Shown here: in pieces, positions 1 to 13,665 of the stretch
Numbering within the stretch: position 1 is the stretch's first letter
How the letters are laid out: each line of letters starts with the position of its first letter
Source of the DNA: Blakeslea trispora
Taxonomy: Eukaryota; Mucoromycota; Mucoromycetes; Mucorales; Choanephoraceae
Direction: 5' to 3'
Length of the DNA: 64,000 nucleotides
Assembly: GCA_025331445.1 (NCBI GenBank)
Contig: JAIWNE010000029.1
Span: 186,001-250,000 of the forward strand
Translations under genes and position numbers: made by a program
Notes under the pieces: model-generated
Told to the model about the DNA's origin: nothing
Database searches by the model: none
What the model saw: the letters and a program-made list of their open reading frames with translations, nothing else

Positions 1-835
1 ATTGAAATTTCATTAAAGACACACTTGGCTTATTTTTGTTTGACTCTTTTGGGATACTAGTACCTTGATAAAATTGGAAGCATGATCAAACCTAACCTCT
101 ATTTACAAAAGCACACACCCGAATAGGCATATAATCTACTTGAAAAAGACTACTTGAGACAGATCGAAACGAAGGGGAAGCCTAAACACCCTTCTGGGGT
201 GGAATATAGAAGGGGAATGACAATGTGAAAGGATTAGATATTGAGGCATCAGATAGAAGAGGGGGGAAATCAATTGAGGAGCCTTTAGCCCTAGATAGCT
301 GGGCAGAGAAAGTGGAATCTTAGAATGCTGAAGGCGGTCAAGTTCGCAAAAGGTCATGCAAATGGCGGACGAATAAGCAACCTAGTTTAGAGACTATACA
401 ATCCCAAAAGGTAAATGACAGTCATATTGAGGCTCCACATGAATGGACCAACCAACTTGCTAAAACAAACACGAGTTCTTTTTTACAAACTATGCATCTT
501 TAGATGAGTCTGACTACTCACAAAAACATGACTCGCATCGATGCATGAGCTCTGAAGGGTGAGACCACCCACTTTATAAGTTAAACAAAAAACACTCGAG
601 CTATTTCTCATACAACTGTAGATACCATTGTAGCATATATAATTGTGAATGTTAGCATTCAAACTCGCAACTTGGCCGTAAATAAGCTTGTTTCCTTAGA
701 GATTAGCAAAAAAGAGAGAGAGCTGATCAAGAAAAAGCTCAAAAATTAAAGGAACCACTACAAATCATTATCTGTACCTCTTGAGCGATACCCTTGATAC
801 TCCTAAATGTATACACATATCCTCAGAGCTCGTAA
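1..835. other. gene-free AT-rich sequence
   Basis: No convincing gene is visible. Open frames are short, lack splice structure and resemble no family I recognise. The stretch precedes a decayed transposase fragment and may be the rest of the same dead element, but I found no catalytic motif in it. Confidence 0.5.
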
Positions 836-1060
836 GTCATCATGGGCAATGAACCAATTTACAAATAAGCTGACATTCAAGAGATAATCGTGAACTACGG
901 ATACACGTACGTGCATTTGTTGCCTTACTCTCCCAAACCAAATCCAATAGAGTAATTGTGGTTGCTTGCTAAGCACAAGCTCAAGAAACATCAAATTCTT
1001 GAAGAAGAGACATGACAAAACCATACGATTGAAGCATGCAGTCAAATTCCTTAAACCCAT
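836..1060 (+). pseudogene. Tc1/mariner-type DDE transposase fragment, decayed
   Basis: One plus-strand frame, read through stops, gives VIMGNEPIYK, a stop, ADIQEIIVNYGYTYVHLLP, then YSPKPNPIE, a stop, and LWLLAKHKLKKHQILEEET. This matches the C-terminal half of Tc1/mariner/IS630 transposases, whose usual signatures are (V/L)xMDNAPIHK and LPPYSPxxNPIExxW. The second catalytic Asp of MDNAP reads Gly here, and at least three in-frame stops interrupt the frame, so it is inactive. I see no intact N-terminal part or terminal repeats around it. The motif match is seen in the sequence; the family assignment is from known transposase consensus. Confidence 0.8.
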
Positions 1061-4000
1061 CTTTAGGGTTCTGCTAAATACTCTAATCTATGCTTGGAAG
1101 ATTGTTTGAGCCCAAAAGAGCTCGTTTGATTTCTTTTTTATTACTCATTGAGTGTTTATGACTCTCTTGCAATTCAGTTAGTTTGAATGAGAGGCGTACA
1201 TGCAAAAACTTCAATATACGAAAAAAAGAAAAAGTCAGATGTCATTTATATTGCTACAAAAGCTTGAAGAAGAAATTGATGATGCAGAAATGTTTCCTCC
1301 CCATGTATTAAGTTTTTATGAAATCAATTGACATTTTTTAAGAGACTTTTTTCAATGCTCATCATGTTCTCTAAGACAGATTTAACTTTTCACTCTCATT
1401 TTTCTTAATCAAATGGCACTATCCTTAAGAAGTTAACCATTCAATCTAGAAAGAGAGAGAATCACACTATATCCCTTTCTCCCATTCATATTTTCATTTT
1501 CTTTAAATTGCGCCCATCACATACAGCTAGGTTATCCTGCCCACGCAGTCTAGCCCTAACTATATGATCCTCAGGAGGATCCCTGCTCAAAAGGAGCCTT
1601 CCACCATCACATCTTCGGTTATAATTACATGCCATAGCGCTTCGTGGGAAGAAAACTAGGCAAGTCGCCAAGAGCGAACCATAACTCATTATGTTAGAAG
1701 ATCAGGTGTATCTCTACCTAATGAACAAACACCAAAGCAAAACTCCTCTACGAGTATTGGAATGACTCTAAAGAAGCTAAGCTGGTTCAACCCTTCAATA
1801 CGCCCGTCCAAAGACAAAACGCACTGAAAAGTTAGGATGAAGAAACAGAAAAACAAGAGGGGAAAACGACCCTTTATATATCTTTTTGACAGCCTACTAT
1901 CACATGATATTTTTGACTGCTAAAATAAATTTTTGTTTTCAACAACAGTCCCAATGTTGTCACGTATACGTGCACGACAAAGCTGAGTTTGTTCCTTATC
2001 TTTTTCTCCCATAGAAAGATAAGGAGAGAGAGAAAAGGATAAAGACATAAAGTAAAAGAAGTAAAGAAGTGCAAAGACTACCAAGTTTATGCCGCCAATA
2101 GACTTTTGTTATCAACTCCTCTACAATTAATGTGATACATGGCCAATATCCGAAATACGCGGAGCAATGTTGGGTTTCACTGTATGACAGAAAAAAAGCA
2201 TCTCAATAAGAGGTTTCTGTTTATCGTAATGCTGTTCATGACCTTCTTGTCAAATACTATCACTGCTCACCAGCAATTTACATGAGATATTCTATCTTGG
2301 CATTGCTTATTGAGAAGTGATCTTGCTTAAAAGACTTAAAATAAACGATGCCTTCTTTTGAAGCTACAAATCATCAGAGAAATGAAGATGGCTTGCATAG
2401 GTATTTTTAGCTTAAAAAATTAAAATGATCCATAGAGTGTAAAGAACAAAGCTTCATTTGTTACAGAGTATTGTGAAAGCACACATAAAAGTTTAGCAAA
2501 CTTCATTGCATGGTTACCTCGCTAATAGCTAGTATTTTATACATCTCTGTGTGTGTGCACAAAGAAATGTCAATTGATGCCACATAACATTCATAGTTTT
2601 CTTTTATGCTTACATAAACGAGGTATACGCTTGCTTTTGTTGGAATTGGAAGGATATATGTGGGAAATAATGATTTCAACAATAGCATCTACTCTGATTG
2701 AAGAATTTGTTTTTGAAAGTCATTGAATCTTTGAAAACCCCCTTCAGCAACAGACAACACTGAACATCTATTTTTGTTATAAACACTAGTGAACAAAACC
2801 AATAAATTTGCTAATTTACTCTTGTCTTTACTTTTTTTTTCAAATCTCATCAACTTTCATCCTATGAGCTTGGATTTGTGCAAAACCACTCTGTTCTTAT
2901 CACAATCTTCAAGACAGGAAGAGAATTTCTTTAGTCAAAGATAAGCTGTTGATGTGGCTGCTCGTAATCTATGCTAGCCAATCAACGCTTATTTCTTTCT
3001 AACTGCAGAAAGTATAGTACAATAGTTGCTCGATTTAATAATTGTTTGATATAAGAGTATGTAATATAATAGCAGCAGCCCCTTTGAACTTATAATCGCT
3101 TCAAACGCTGAAATATCATTCAATTTAAGAGTATATGATATAAGAGTAGCGTTTCTCAAGAGTACAAACATTCTTGAATAGAGGCATGTATTGCATGGAT
3201 TTGACTTCTGAGGACTGACAACAATTTTTAAGGTTGAAAGCTCAAAATAAAATACAGAAATAACACCTACAAAGTTTATTAATAGCTATTCGTACCGGTT
3301 AGTAGCCTAATTTGTTGTCAAGTTAGTTGTCAAAAAGCTCCCACATACATGTCTATGATGAACTTAAGCTCTTAAGCAATCAAGAGTTTGATTTAAAAGA
3401 TGTTGAACTAGTAACATTTTTTTTTTGTATTTCTTCAACTTTAAATTCTGCCATTCATGTTACACATATCCTCCTTACTATAAATGCTCTTTCCTTGGGA
3501 AACTTAATACTCAAGAGAATTAGAAAAAGTATGTAAAAGAACACCAAGTCAATTGTCATTATATTTAACCCCTCTTGATAATAATATTATTGTTATCGTT
3601 TCTATAATCAAAATACAGTTAAATTCTATCTCAAATTGTTTCCCTCCTTGAGCTTTATTTAGTCTCAAACATGTCAGATCGTAGAATCAATACCTTATTT
3701 CATGAGCATTGAAATCACCATATGGAAAGAAAACAATAGGCTCATATCTTTTTCAGTACATCCCTCTCCATCTCCATAGTGAACATGGATTCTCTTTTTA
3801 GTTTAAAGAGTATTGCTGGTAAACTCAGTAAAGCATCTGTTAGTAAGGTGGTACTTTAAAAAAAACAATGAGACCGAAAAGGCATAAGATTTTCTCAATT
3901 TAATGTTGAGCTAGTCTCAGCCACATACACAAAAAAAAAAGGATCACGATTGTACGTCACGAAGAACAACTTCAGTAAGAAAAAAAAAAAGCTCGAAGTT

Positions 4001-4358
4001 AGTTTCTTTTTTTTTCTTGGTCTAAAAAAACACTATCAAGACTAAACTAGCTAGAGAGAGAAAGTGTGTGTGTACATATCTTTATTTATCATACACTTTG
4101 TTAGTTTTGAAATGTAAGCCAAATAAAAAGAAGAGAACATGTTTAGAGACTAACCTATGTCTATGCATTCTATGAATGCTTATTATCCACATAGTTGATT
4201 GTTTTCTCGCTTCTTTACAGCATCGCTTTTTATATAGTATTCCTCTTCTTCTTTTTTCTTTCTCAAACAACAACTACACCTAGTAAGATGGCTGTCTATT
4301 GTATCTATGCTTAAAAAACACTTACACAGCATACGCGAAACTATATAGGATTACTGTC
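1061..4358. other. long gene-free interval upstream of transportin
   Basis: About 3.3 kb of AT-rich DNA with poly-A/T runs and only short open frames without splice structure or recognisable domains. The last few hundred bases should include the transportin promoter; no clear TATA box was identified. Confidence 0.5.
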
Positions 4359-5887
4359 ATGAGTACTTGGCAACCATCTGCACAAGGTCTTTCTGACCTC
4401 TTACAGCTTTTGCGTGAAGCTATCAATCCTACTGATAGTCAGAATGTTCAAGAGGTATGAAACGCGTAGAATGCTTCAATACAGGAACTGATTGTATGCA
4501 AACTGATTTTTCTTTTAATAGCGATTGGAATATTTCAACAAAATCCCTGATTACAACAACTATTTGGCTTATATCTTGACTCAAATGCCTCAAGAAGATC
4601 AATACATTCGTTCTGTTGCCGGTTTAACACTCAAGAACAACATTAGATCTTATTTCCCAACCATTCAACCACAAGTGCTTGATTATATTAAGGACTGTTG
4701 TATTCAGCATATTGGCGACCCTGGAGTTGGCAAGTCTATCAGTTTTGTCATTTCCTCTATTGTCTCTCGTGGCAGTATTCAGCAATGGCCTCAAATCCTT
4801 CAAGTCTTGTTGGAAAAGTTAGAAGATCCTAACCCTGTCATGGTTGAGGTAGGTGGTTAGTAAGGAGAGTAAGAAAGAGAGATGGTTTCTAAATGCATTA
4901 CAGAATGCCTTCAGTGCTTTCCAAAAGATCTGTGAAGATTCTTCCCGTGATCTTGACAGTGCTATTAATGGAGTTCAGCCCTTGGAATACATGATTCCCA
5001 AATTCATTGCCTTTTTCGATCATCCTGACCCTAAGGTTCGCTTGAGTGCTATCTCTTGTACATCTCAATTTATCAATCTCCGTTCCGAGCCCTTGATGAG
5101 CAGAATCAACGACTTTTTGAGCTCACTTTTCAACAGAGCTACTGATGATAACGTTGAAGTACGTAAGGTTGTCTGTCAATCTCTTGTCAGCTTGCTCGAA
5201 ACTTGTCCCAACGTTCTTTTGCCTCATATGCCCAACTTGGTTGAATACATGCTCTTTTGTACTCAATCCGATGACAGCGATCTTGCCCTTGAGGCCTGTG
5301 AGTTCTGGCTCGTGTTTGCCGAACAAGATGAATTGCGTGATCAACTTCGCCCCTACCTTCAAAAGGTGGTTCCTGTCTTGTTGAAGGGCATGGTTTATTC
5401 CGAGATTGATTTGATGACTTTAGGGGGTGATGAGGATGATGCTCATATTGCTGATGATGAACAGGATATCAAGCCTCGTTTCCACAGAGCTAATGTAGTT
5501 GAAAATGATCACACCAATAAGGAAGATGAAGCTTCTGAGAAAAAGAAAGCTGCTGGTTTGCTTGATGATAACGAATCTGATGGTGACGATGATGACGAAG
5601 ACGATGACTATGACGAGTTTGAGGAAGATGAATTCTACGGTGAATGGAACTTGAGAAAGTGTAGTGCTGCCACTCTCGATGTCTTGTGTACATCTTTTGA
5701 AACTGAGGTCATTCATATCTTGATCCCTCTTTTGAAGGGTGAGTTAGAGAGCAGTGACTGGCTTCACAGAGAGTGTGGTATTTTGGCTCTTGGTGCTGCT
5801 GCTGAAGGTGGTATGCAAGAAATTGCTCCTCATCTTCCTGAACTTGTACCTTACTTGCTCAACAATTTGAACGATCCTAAGGTAAGC

Positions 5888-5929
<42 letters not shown>

Positions 5930-7538
5930 CCACTCAATGACTCATTTTTTTTTCTATATCCTTTAGCCTCTTGTCAGATCTATCACCTGTTGGACACTTG
6001 GCAGATACTGTGCATGGATTGTTCAGAGCGCCAGACAAAGTCACGAAGCACGTCAACACTACTTTGAGCCTCTTGTTCAAATTCTTTTGCAGCGCATTTT
6101 GGATAACAACAAGCGTGTTCAAGAAGCTGCCTGTTCATCTTTCTCTTTGCTTGAAGAAGAAGCTGGTGCCGATTTAGTACCTTATCTTCAACCTATCCTC
6201 ACCACTCTCTGTAGCGCTTTCGCCAAATACCAACACAGAAACTTATTGCTCTTGTATGATACCGTTGGCACCTTGGCTGATGTTGTGGGTGAGGTTTTGA
6301 ACAACCCTCAATACATTGATGTAATCATGCCCCCTCTTATCAACAAGTGGCAAGAAGTTTCCGATGACAGCACTGATTTGTTCCCTCTTTTAGAAGTGAG
6401 TAAACCATTGTAGTTTTTCATGAGTCAAATATTGATCCTCTCTACAGTGTCTTTCTTCCGTTACAACTGCTTTAGGTAAAGGATTCAAGCCTTTTGCTGA
6501 ACCTGTCTACCGCCGTTGTGTTGTGCTTGTTTGTAAGACATTAGAAGAATGCCGTTTGTCTGCCATGAACCCTTCCATTGAAGAGCCCGACAAGGACTTT
6601 ATGATTGTAGCTTTAGATTTACTTTCTGGCATTGTCCAAGCCCTCAACACAGATGCTGAGCCTCTCGTTGCCTCCACAAACCCTCCTGTTGTGCAACTTT
6701 TATCTCTTTGTATTCAGGTGAGATTGAACTGACTGAAAGAGAGAAGAAGAAGGAGGATAATAACATGTTATTGTATTTAGGATGAAGTTGCTGAAGTGCG
6801 TCAATCTACCTATGCTTTGCTTGGTGACCTTGCCATCTCTTGCTTTGAACATATCCGCGGTGTTGTTCCTCAATTCATGCCTCTTCTTCTTCAACAAATT
6901 GATCCTCAAGCTGAACATTTATCTGTCTGTAACAATGCTACTTGGGCAGCTGGTGAAATTGCTCTCAAGTGGGGTACGTAGACTATATTTATATTGAAAG
7001 GAAAAGGATATCTTACTTTTTGTTTTTCAGGTACTGAAATCACAGACTATGTTGACCATTTATTACAACGTTTGTTCCCTCTTATGGCAAACCCTCAAAT
7101 TCAACGTACACTGTTGGAAAACGTAGCTATTACCATTGGTCGTCTCGGTCTTGTCTGTCCCAACAAGGTTGCCCCTCATCTTGAATTATTTATTCAACCT
7201 TGGTTAATGGCTCTTACTCCTATTCGTGACAATGAAGAAAAGTCTTCTGCTTTTAGTGGTTTGTGTGAAATGATCAAGGTGAACCCTCAAGGTGCCATCA
7301 AAGAATTCCCTGCTTTCTGTACTGCTGTCGTTAGCTATCAAAATTTACCTCCTGCTTTAAACGAATCTTTTGCCAACGTAAGTCTTATTTCCTTTCTATT
7401 GCATTTGACTCTAACCTGTTTCTTTTATAGATCTTAATGGGATACAAGAACATGTTTGGTGAATCTCAATGGGAGCAAGGCTTCTTATCTATGCCCCAAG
7501 AAGTGAGCATTCCCTTGCGTGAACGCTATCATATTTAA
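4359..7538 (+). CDS. KAP104: transportin (karyopherin beta-2, Kap104-like nuclear import receptor)
   Basis: A beta-karyopherin that binds PY-NLS cargos such as hnRNP proteins and carries them through the nuclear pore under Ran-GTP control. Eight exons: 4359-4454, 4522-4848, 4904-5881, 5967-6395, 6448-6717, 6781-6973, 7031-7377 and 7431-7538. Together they give 915 residues, close to metazoan transportin-1. HEAT repeats run throughout. The acidic insertion typical of transportin (HEAT8 loop) is at about residues 361-389, followed by [15 protein letters not shown], a transportin hallmark. The conserved segment [16 protein letters not shown] and the C-terminal PLRERYHI also fit. Start is the first ATG, opening [20 protein letters not shown], the family's N terminus. 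Intron 3 contains a (GA)n run. The neighbour on the minus strand is convergent. Importin-beta 1 is excluded by the acidic loop and C terminus. Confidence 0.95.
5891..5927. repeat. GA dinucleotide microsatellite in transportin intron 3
   Basis: About 18 consecutive GA units lie just after the donor site (GTAAGC at 5882). The tract is intronic, so length changes should be neutral to the protein. Confidence 0.9.
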
Positions 7539-7767
7539 CCACACTTATCCATTTTGCCCTTCTTTTCTTTTTATAATATATGTAATCACATCCTTTTCAA
7601 ATGAGAAAAAAAATTGTACAAATTTTCGATTTTTATTTGTTGTCAATGTTTACTCTATATTGAAATGCAATGCTTTGGTATTATTAAGATATTAAACATA
7701 AGAAAATGATATGGTATGTTGCTACTTCAGAAGAGAAGAAAGCTTTAAATGATGGTCTATGAGTTGA

Positions 7768-9896
7768 TTACAAGAGGAATTGCATGTCCATGCCATGAGT
7801 GAAGTCATACATGATGATTTTGCCAATATTAGAACAGCATACGATTTTGCTAAAGTCAAATTGAAGATTGAGGATTCTAACATGAGGAAAAAAAAAAGGG
7901 GGGAAGGTTAGAGATCAAAACAAAAAAAAATTTTTTTTTTTCAGGAGGATAGGTTCAGTAGTGTTACCTTCCATGGGAAGATTGGTTAAGCGTCCGCTGA
8001 AGTTTGCCATCCTCAAGCCCCCAAATTTTTAAGCTGCCATCATAACTGCCGCTGACAATTGTCTTTGTTTTTGAATCAAGTTGAAGGGTACGAACGAGAT
8101 CTGTATGACCAAGCAGAGTGTGGATACATTCGCCAGTTGTAGCATTCCATACCTTGATGGATTGGTCACTTGAGCCACTTACAATGTATTCTCCGTCGTA
8201 TTCTACACAAGCAATGCCTCTGCTGTGTGAATCCAACGTTTTCAGACATTCGCCTGTGTTCTATTTGTATATCAAAAAAATAAGGAGTTAAGGGGGGACT
8301 GTATCTCTTTTCTTAAAAAAAAGATTGTTTACCATATCCCAGATTTTGATTGTACGATCACCGGAAGCAGATACGATACGATCGCCTTTGAATTGAACCG
8401 CGTTTACAGCTGCGCGATGCCCACGAAATACTTTGATTGTTGTTCCTTTTTTAAGATCCCAGGTACGCACTGTTCTATCTTTAGAACAACTGACGATCTT
8501 ATTGCCTAGTAACTTGACGTTTAATACACTTTCGCCATGTCCCACAAATGTCTTTAGCTTTTGGCCTGTCTGAATGTCCCACAAGATAAGTGTGCCATCA
8601 CTGCTACCACTGATCAGATGGTGGCTGTCAAATTGGAGACAGAGGACACTACCGATATGACCTTCAAGTGTATGCTTTAGACGGCCTGTTCGAATATCCC
8701 AAATCTTGAGATTTTTATCACGGCTGCCTGTGATTAATAATTCAGCATTAAACTGAAGACAGTAGATGCCACTGCTATGTTGAGATTGTTCTATCAAGAT
8801 AAGATCAGAGAGGTAATGAGCTGAAGGGAATTGTCGTGATCGGTATTTTCCTTCGGTCCAGCGTCTTTCAATCATAGTGCGGTTACGGTAAAGGCGTTTC
8901 CAATTGATGTAGCGTGTGTCTGTCTGTTCTTTATAATGAAAGATAGCTGACTCGTCGTACTTGACATGGCGTCGAGGGGGAGGTCGATTGAGAAAGGGTC
9001 GTTCGACAATCATGTGTGACAACACCTCTCGGTGATTTCTGATAGAGGATGGGGACCTGCGCGTCTGCAATGGTTGTGAACGCGAGGGATAGACTTGTGT
9101 GGGTCGAATGACTAAACTTGCACCTGTCTGTAAACCATCATTCAGGTTGAATGGATGGAAGTTATGGGTTGTTTGGTCAGATAGACTATCGTTACTGCTA
9201 TTGCTGCTACTGCTACTGCTACTGATGCTTGTGGTCATACTGGCAGATGGCATGATTTCTTCTTGGTGAGTATTGTCTGCTTCAACAACAGATGATTGAT
9301 GTAGGTCTGGTTTGTCGACGAGTACAGAAAAGTCAGATCTGGTAGGTGAAATAGGCTGATCATTTCCAAGGATCATTCTGTCAAGTAATAGGTTGGTAGA
9401 CCGTTTAAATGGTTTTAATCGTGTCATTGGCAATCTCGAAAGAGGTTCATAGGGAGTGTTGATGGCAATATTGGTTCGATGGATGGGTATATCTGCATAT
9501 TTTGAGGTGCCAGAAGAAGAAGGAATCATAGCTGACATTGTTGTCTGTGGTGTGAGTGATAGATTTCCTTCTGACAGATAACGATCAATGGATGTCTGAT
9601 TAGCTTTCCATCCGGAAGCATAGAACAATGATTTCCAAAGTGTCTGATCTTCACTTTGAGCTTTCCATCGCTTCGAAACCCTTGTCATCTGTGCAAGTGA
9701 ATTGATATCAAGGTAATATAATATCTGCACTGCTATTTCATAAGGTAATGCCTATATATAGAAAAGGGAGAGGAAGAAATAGGAGACATGAGTCATTTTG
9801 CTATTATTAATTATAGACATCATTTACAGAAATAAAGTCTCTATGCAGCAGTGGTGAGAGTTTCTCTACCAACTCAATTGTTTTAGATACTGGCAT
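7768..9896 (-). CDS. F-box/WD40-repeat protein, SCF ubiquitin-ligase substrate receptor
   Basis: Four minus-strand exons: 9896-9828, 9751-8333, 8260-7968 and 7876-7768. They total exactly 630 codons (629 residues). The F-box is at about residues 17-62 (LLHRDFISALPYEIAVQILY, then LDINSLAQMTRVSKRW) and is split by intron 1. A Ser-rich disordered stretch follows. Seven WD40 repeats from about residue 345 form a propeller, with repeats such as GSRDKNLKIWD and GSSDGTLILWD. The last half-blade (HGRILNLQF...KIIMYDF) lies in the final 109-nt exon, so a model ending at the TAA at 7964 would lose it. The family (Pof1/Met30/beta-TrCP/Cdc4) presents phosphorylated substrates to the SCF core through Skp1. 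Which member this is cannot be settled; the RDFI..LP spacing is closest to the Pof1/FBXW1 type. An in-frame stop upstream with no intervening ATG supports the start. Confidence 0.9.
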
Positions 9897-12800
9897 GCAT
9901 AGCAAAAGCTGATAGACAAATTCTAAGATGGAATGAATAAAAGTGTTTCCTTACACATATTCTCTCTCTTTTTACCTGCTTTTTGATCAACTGTCCAGTC
10001 TTTCATAAAACAAGGCTCTTCAAATCTTTGTTCAACATAGCCTTCATCTGTTTGATCGTGCTTCTCCATTTATATAAATTAAAGAAAAAGAAAGAGAAAA
10101 GAAAAAGAAAGAGAAAAGAAAAAGACAAAGAAGAAGAAGAAGAAGAAAAAAAGAGAAAAGTAGCTTTAAAAGGGATAAAAAAACATGTTGGTCAGTCAAT
10201 CATCCTACTCAGTCAGTCTGCAGATTTCAAAATCAGACATCAGCCCTATAAAAAATAGTGTGATCCTCAAATGTCTCAATTTAACCATGATAGAAACAAT
10301 AAGCATAAACAAACAAACAGTCCATTTAAGATCGTATTTTTCCTCTTGAGCTTTTATGATATATCTATTGGATGACAGAGATTGCATTCGTTTTCTGCTA
10401 TTTTATTATCGTTATTATTTTTTAAGCCTCAGATCAACTAGATGTATTCGTTGCACAGTAGGATGGTGAGATCAAAGTCATGAAAGTTTTGTTTATCTGG
10501 TCATTTACACATGCAATTAATTTGTCTTTAGTTTTGAAATACAGATTTCTAACGTCATGTTATCAATTGAAAGGTATGTTCACAGTCCCGGGAAATACGC
10601 TCACTGCCTCCCCCCTTTCTTCTGTTGACATGATCTGCCTTCTAAATTACTATTATCTAGGCACATCTTTGTGTACCACCAATCTCATTGTTAGATCTAT
10701 TCGTTTTACATCGATCCCTTTTTTGTAAAAATAAATAAATATATAGATTTCCTTTTATGTTCTACCTTTCCAGAGAAAATACCTAGTTACAAACTTTGAT
10801 TACACTGAATAAAAACCAAACTCCTACTCTTATGATGAAATAAGCAAGCTCTTGAAAGACTTTAAGCAGAAAGAATCTCGTTCAGTTTACCTGTAGAGAA
10901 AGCTTGTTTTTTTGGATTTGATCGTGTTTGAAAAAGACGACCAAAGACATTCAAGTCTCTTTAGTATTTCAACTAAACTATGTGTTGCGATGATTAAAAT
11001 AAGACAGTAAAGAACTGATATTGCTTTAATAACAGAATGCATATCAAGAGATTATAAGCACACAGATGCTATCTTATAGCTCTATAAACTGAACTTTCTA
11101 CCATATCAGCCATTGAAACAATGCACAAGGTGTTTCTTTGTTTGATCATTATCAACTGACAATGGAAATTCTTGTTTATTTTATCAAGTAACGTGATTAA
11201 GCAAAATTCGTTTTTTAGGAATGAATCAAACTTAGTCTCTTTTTTATATACTTGATATACTCAACAAAGTATATTTTATGTTCTTTCAGGTTCTATTATT
11301 TACGCTACTACTTGTACCATCCAAACAATTCAAAAGATAACATTATTATTCATGCCTCTAAACGTACTGTGTAACAATCTATTGAACTGCTTGTTCTCTT
11401 CGCTATAACAACTTGAACTGTCTTACTAAAACTCTAGATGTTCTGAATTGTATCTTTTTTTGCCTGAAGTGATTAACAAGTCTTGTTTCTTTTTATGCCA
11501 AATAATGTGTTACAAGACAAAGCTCAAGTCGAAATTTAAATCGAAATGGAATTTGATATGGTTTCAATCTTGCTTATTTTTGTATGATCTTATACGATGT
11601 TATTATCTGCATTGGTGAATCAGCATAAAATGTCAAGCACTACTCTTTTGAATATCGAGAAATGAAGACCGGGAGGTTCAGGGAATACTGTAAAACTTGC
11701 AAAAAAGCCCAGGGAAGCTACTAATTAAATACCACTGCTTTAGGTAAAAAGAGATGGTTTAGTTGACATAAAAGCAAGAAAGATTTTTCATAGAAAAGAG
11801 ATATACGAGAATAAAAAGAGACATATATTTAGCTAAGATGGGATGCTTCCAAACTCCAAGTATCGAAAAAGACTACACACAAAAGTTGCTCTGTTCATGA
11901 TTACATTGGCATGTAATAGCAAAAAGAAAAGGAGAGTTGTTGAACAAGTTTTGATTCTACCATCCATGATCAAATTCGAATTGTTTAAAGGCTTTTCTGG
12001 TCCTATCTTTTATAAACTAGGTGTTACTCATTTCTAAGCTGCAAAGGTGTTTAGGTTTAAATGTTCAGTTACAAACCCTGAAGAAATAATTGTTTGAAAG
12101 TCTGTCATTGAAGAAGCGTATGGCTGTTATGTAACAAAATGTCAATTGCAAATCTAGTTGAATTGAAACACGCTAGAATAAGACAATGATAAGGGAAGCC
12201 AAGTTTTTACTATGTTTTCTTTCAAGCGACAGTGACAGAATGGCAGTCAAAGACTTGGAAAATATGAAACAGAATAAGGTTTTCGGCATTCCAAGTTTTA
12301 AGGGATGTTAGTCAATTTGAGTATCTGAAGAGAAATCATTTGAGGAGAACAACTAACTCTTTCCCTCTTTTTCATGATAACCTACAAAGTGACAAGACAA
12401 TGCTTTATTTAGTAATAAAAGCGATTAGCAATTTTTTTTAAAAAAGAAGTGTAAGGATCGATAGATAGTTATATGTAAAAAAAAAAAAGGAGATATTTTT
12501 TTTTCTACTCAGAAAGAGAGAAAAAGCATGGTCTGTTACCATTGACGTGTTTATTTACTTAACGTATCATAGCAATGAGAAAATCACATTACAAGTGTTT
12601 ATACGATATTTCTTTTTCAACTCACGAAACAAAACACACCCAAGTTTTCTTTGAGCAAATGCGTATCTCATAAAATGAAATTAGAGTTTAGTTTGTTGAC
12701 AAAAGAGAGTCAAGTTGGCCTTGATGTCATCTAAGCAAGCTTTTGTTTGTTAATAGGCACAAAACGGAAAAGATTGTTTTTCACTTTTTTCTTTCTTTTC

Positions 12801-13665
12801 AATTCCGATCATGTTCTACGCATCAATGTAGATAGCAAATCCATGGGCTATAAGGGCATTCACCTGTTTCTATTCACCAATTACTGTCCAATTAAGCTTT
12901 GCCTTTATTGCTTTGCTTATAAAAACAAAAACCGAAACTTTAAGAGATGAGGGTTTGATTTCTACATACTTTGTTGACTGAGGTTTTTCAATTGCGTGTC
13001 ATCCGTTTTGCAGTTGAATCAAAACAAGTACAGTCACTGATCAGCACATATTTAGTATATTATTACAACTAAATCAAATCCTAATTACTCCATGTTGCAA
13101 ACTCTATACAGTAAACGAAATTGTCTTGTGTAGCACATATAATTTTTTTTAATTCTATCCTTGGATTCCAGGGCAAATGAAGCAAGGGAAAACAAACAAG
13201 TCTAGATAATGACAAGGAGCCAAGTAAAAGAGAGAAAAGCACATACAAAGGTGAATTAGAAAAGACTGCCTAAACCAAATGATGTTCTTTCTGCTTCTGT
13301 CTTTTAATTCAAAATTGGATTCACTCACTTTTAATGAAATAAGAGGCAAAATCGGCAAGAAGTTGTATGATTTTTGAAATGTCACATTGAATAGGCTCCA
13401 GTCTAGAATACCACTAAAAAGAAGAAATGAATGGTTACATCTAACTGATTAAACACAAGTCTACACTGTCGATCTCAGTCAGACTGAATTGAACAAGAAA
13501 ATTAAAGATACACAAGAAAATGGTAATTGTTTAAAAATAGTAACCGACAAAATAAGGCAACTGGCCGTACAGCATTAAACTCTCTTCTTTTTTTTTCTGG
13601 TTGACCTGAATTTCTCTTTTTCTTCTCTTTTATTGTCATAGAATAAACATAATAAAGAAAAAAAA
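9897..13665. other. 3.8-kb gene-free interval
   Basis: AT-rich sequence between divergently transcribed genes. It includes a purine-rich A/G tract at about 10080-10160. No spliced gene, tRNA-like box pair or terminal repeats were found; open frames are short and composition-driven. Promoters of the F-box gene and the Sel1 gene must lie at its two ends. Confidence 0.5.

Noticed and set aside
1780..1800. GGTTCAACCC resembling a tRNA B box
   Set aside because: No matching A box or cloverleaf upstream; no tRNA gene could be supported anywhere in the window.
5123..5716. Several frames within transportin on both strands
   Set aside because: They overlap well-supported transportin exons and lack independent signals.
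7964..7967. Stop codon TAA as end of the F-box/WD40 gene
   Set aside because: It lies in a GT donor; splicing to 7876 completes the last WD40 blade.
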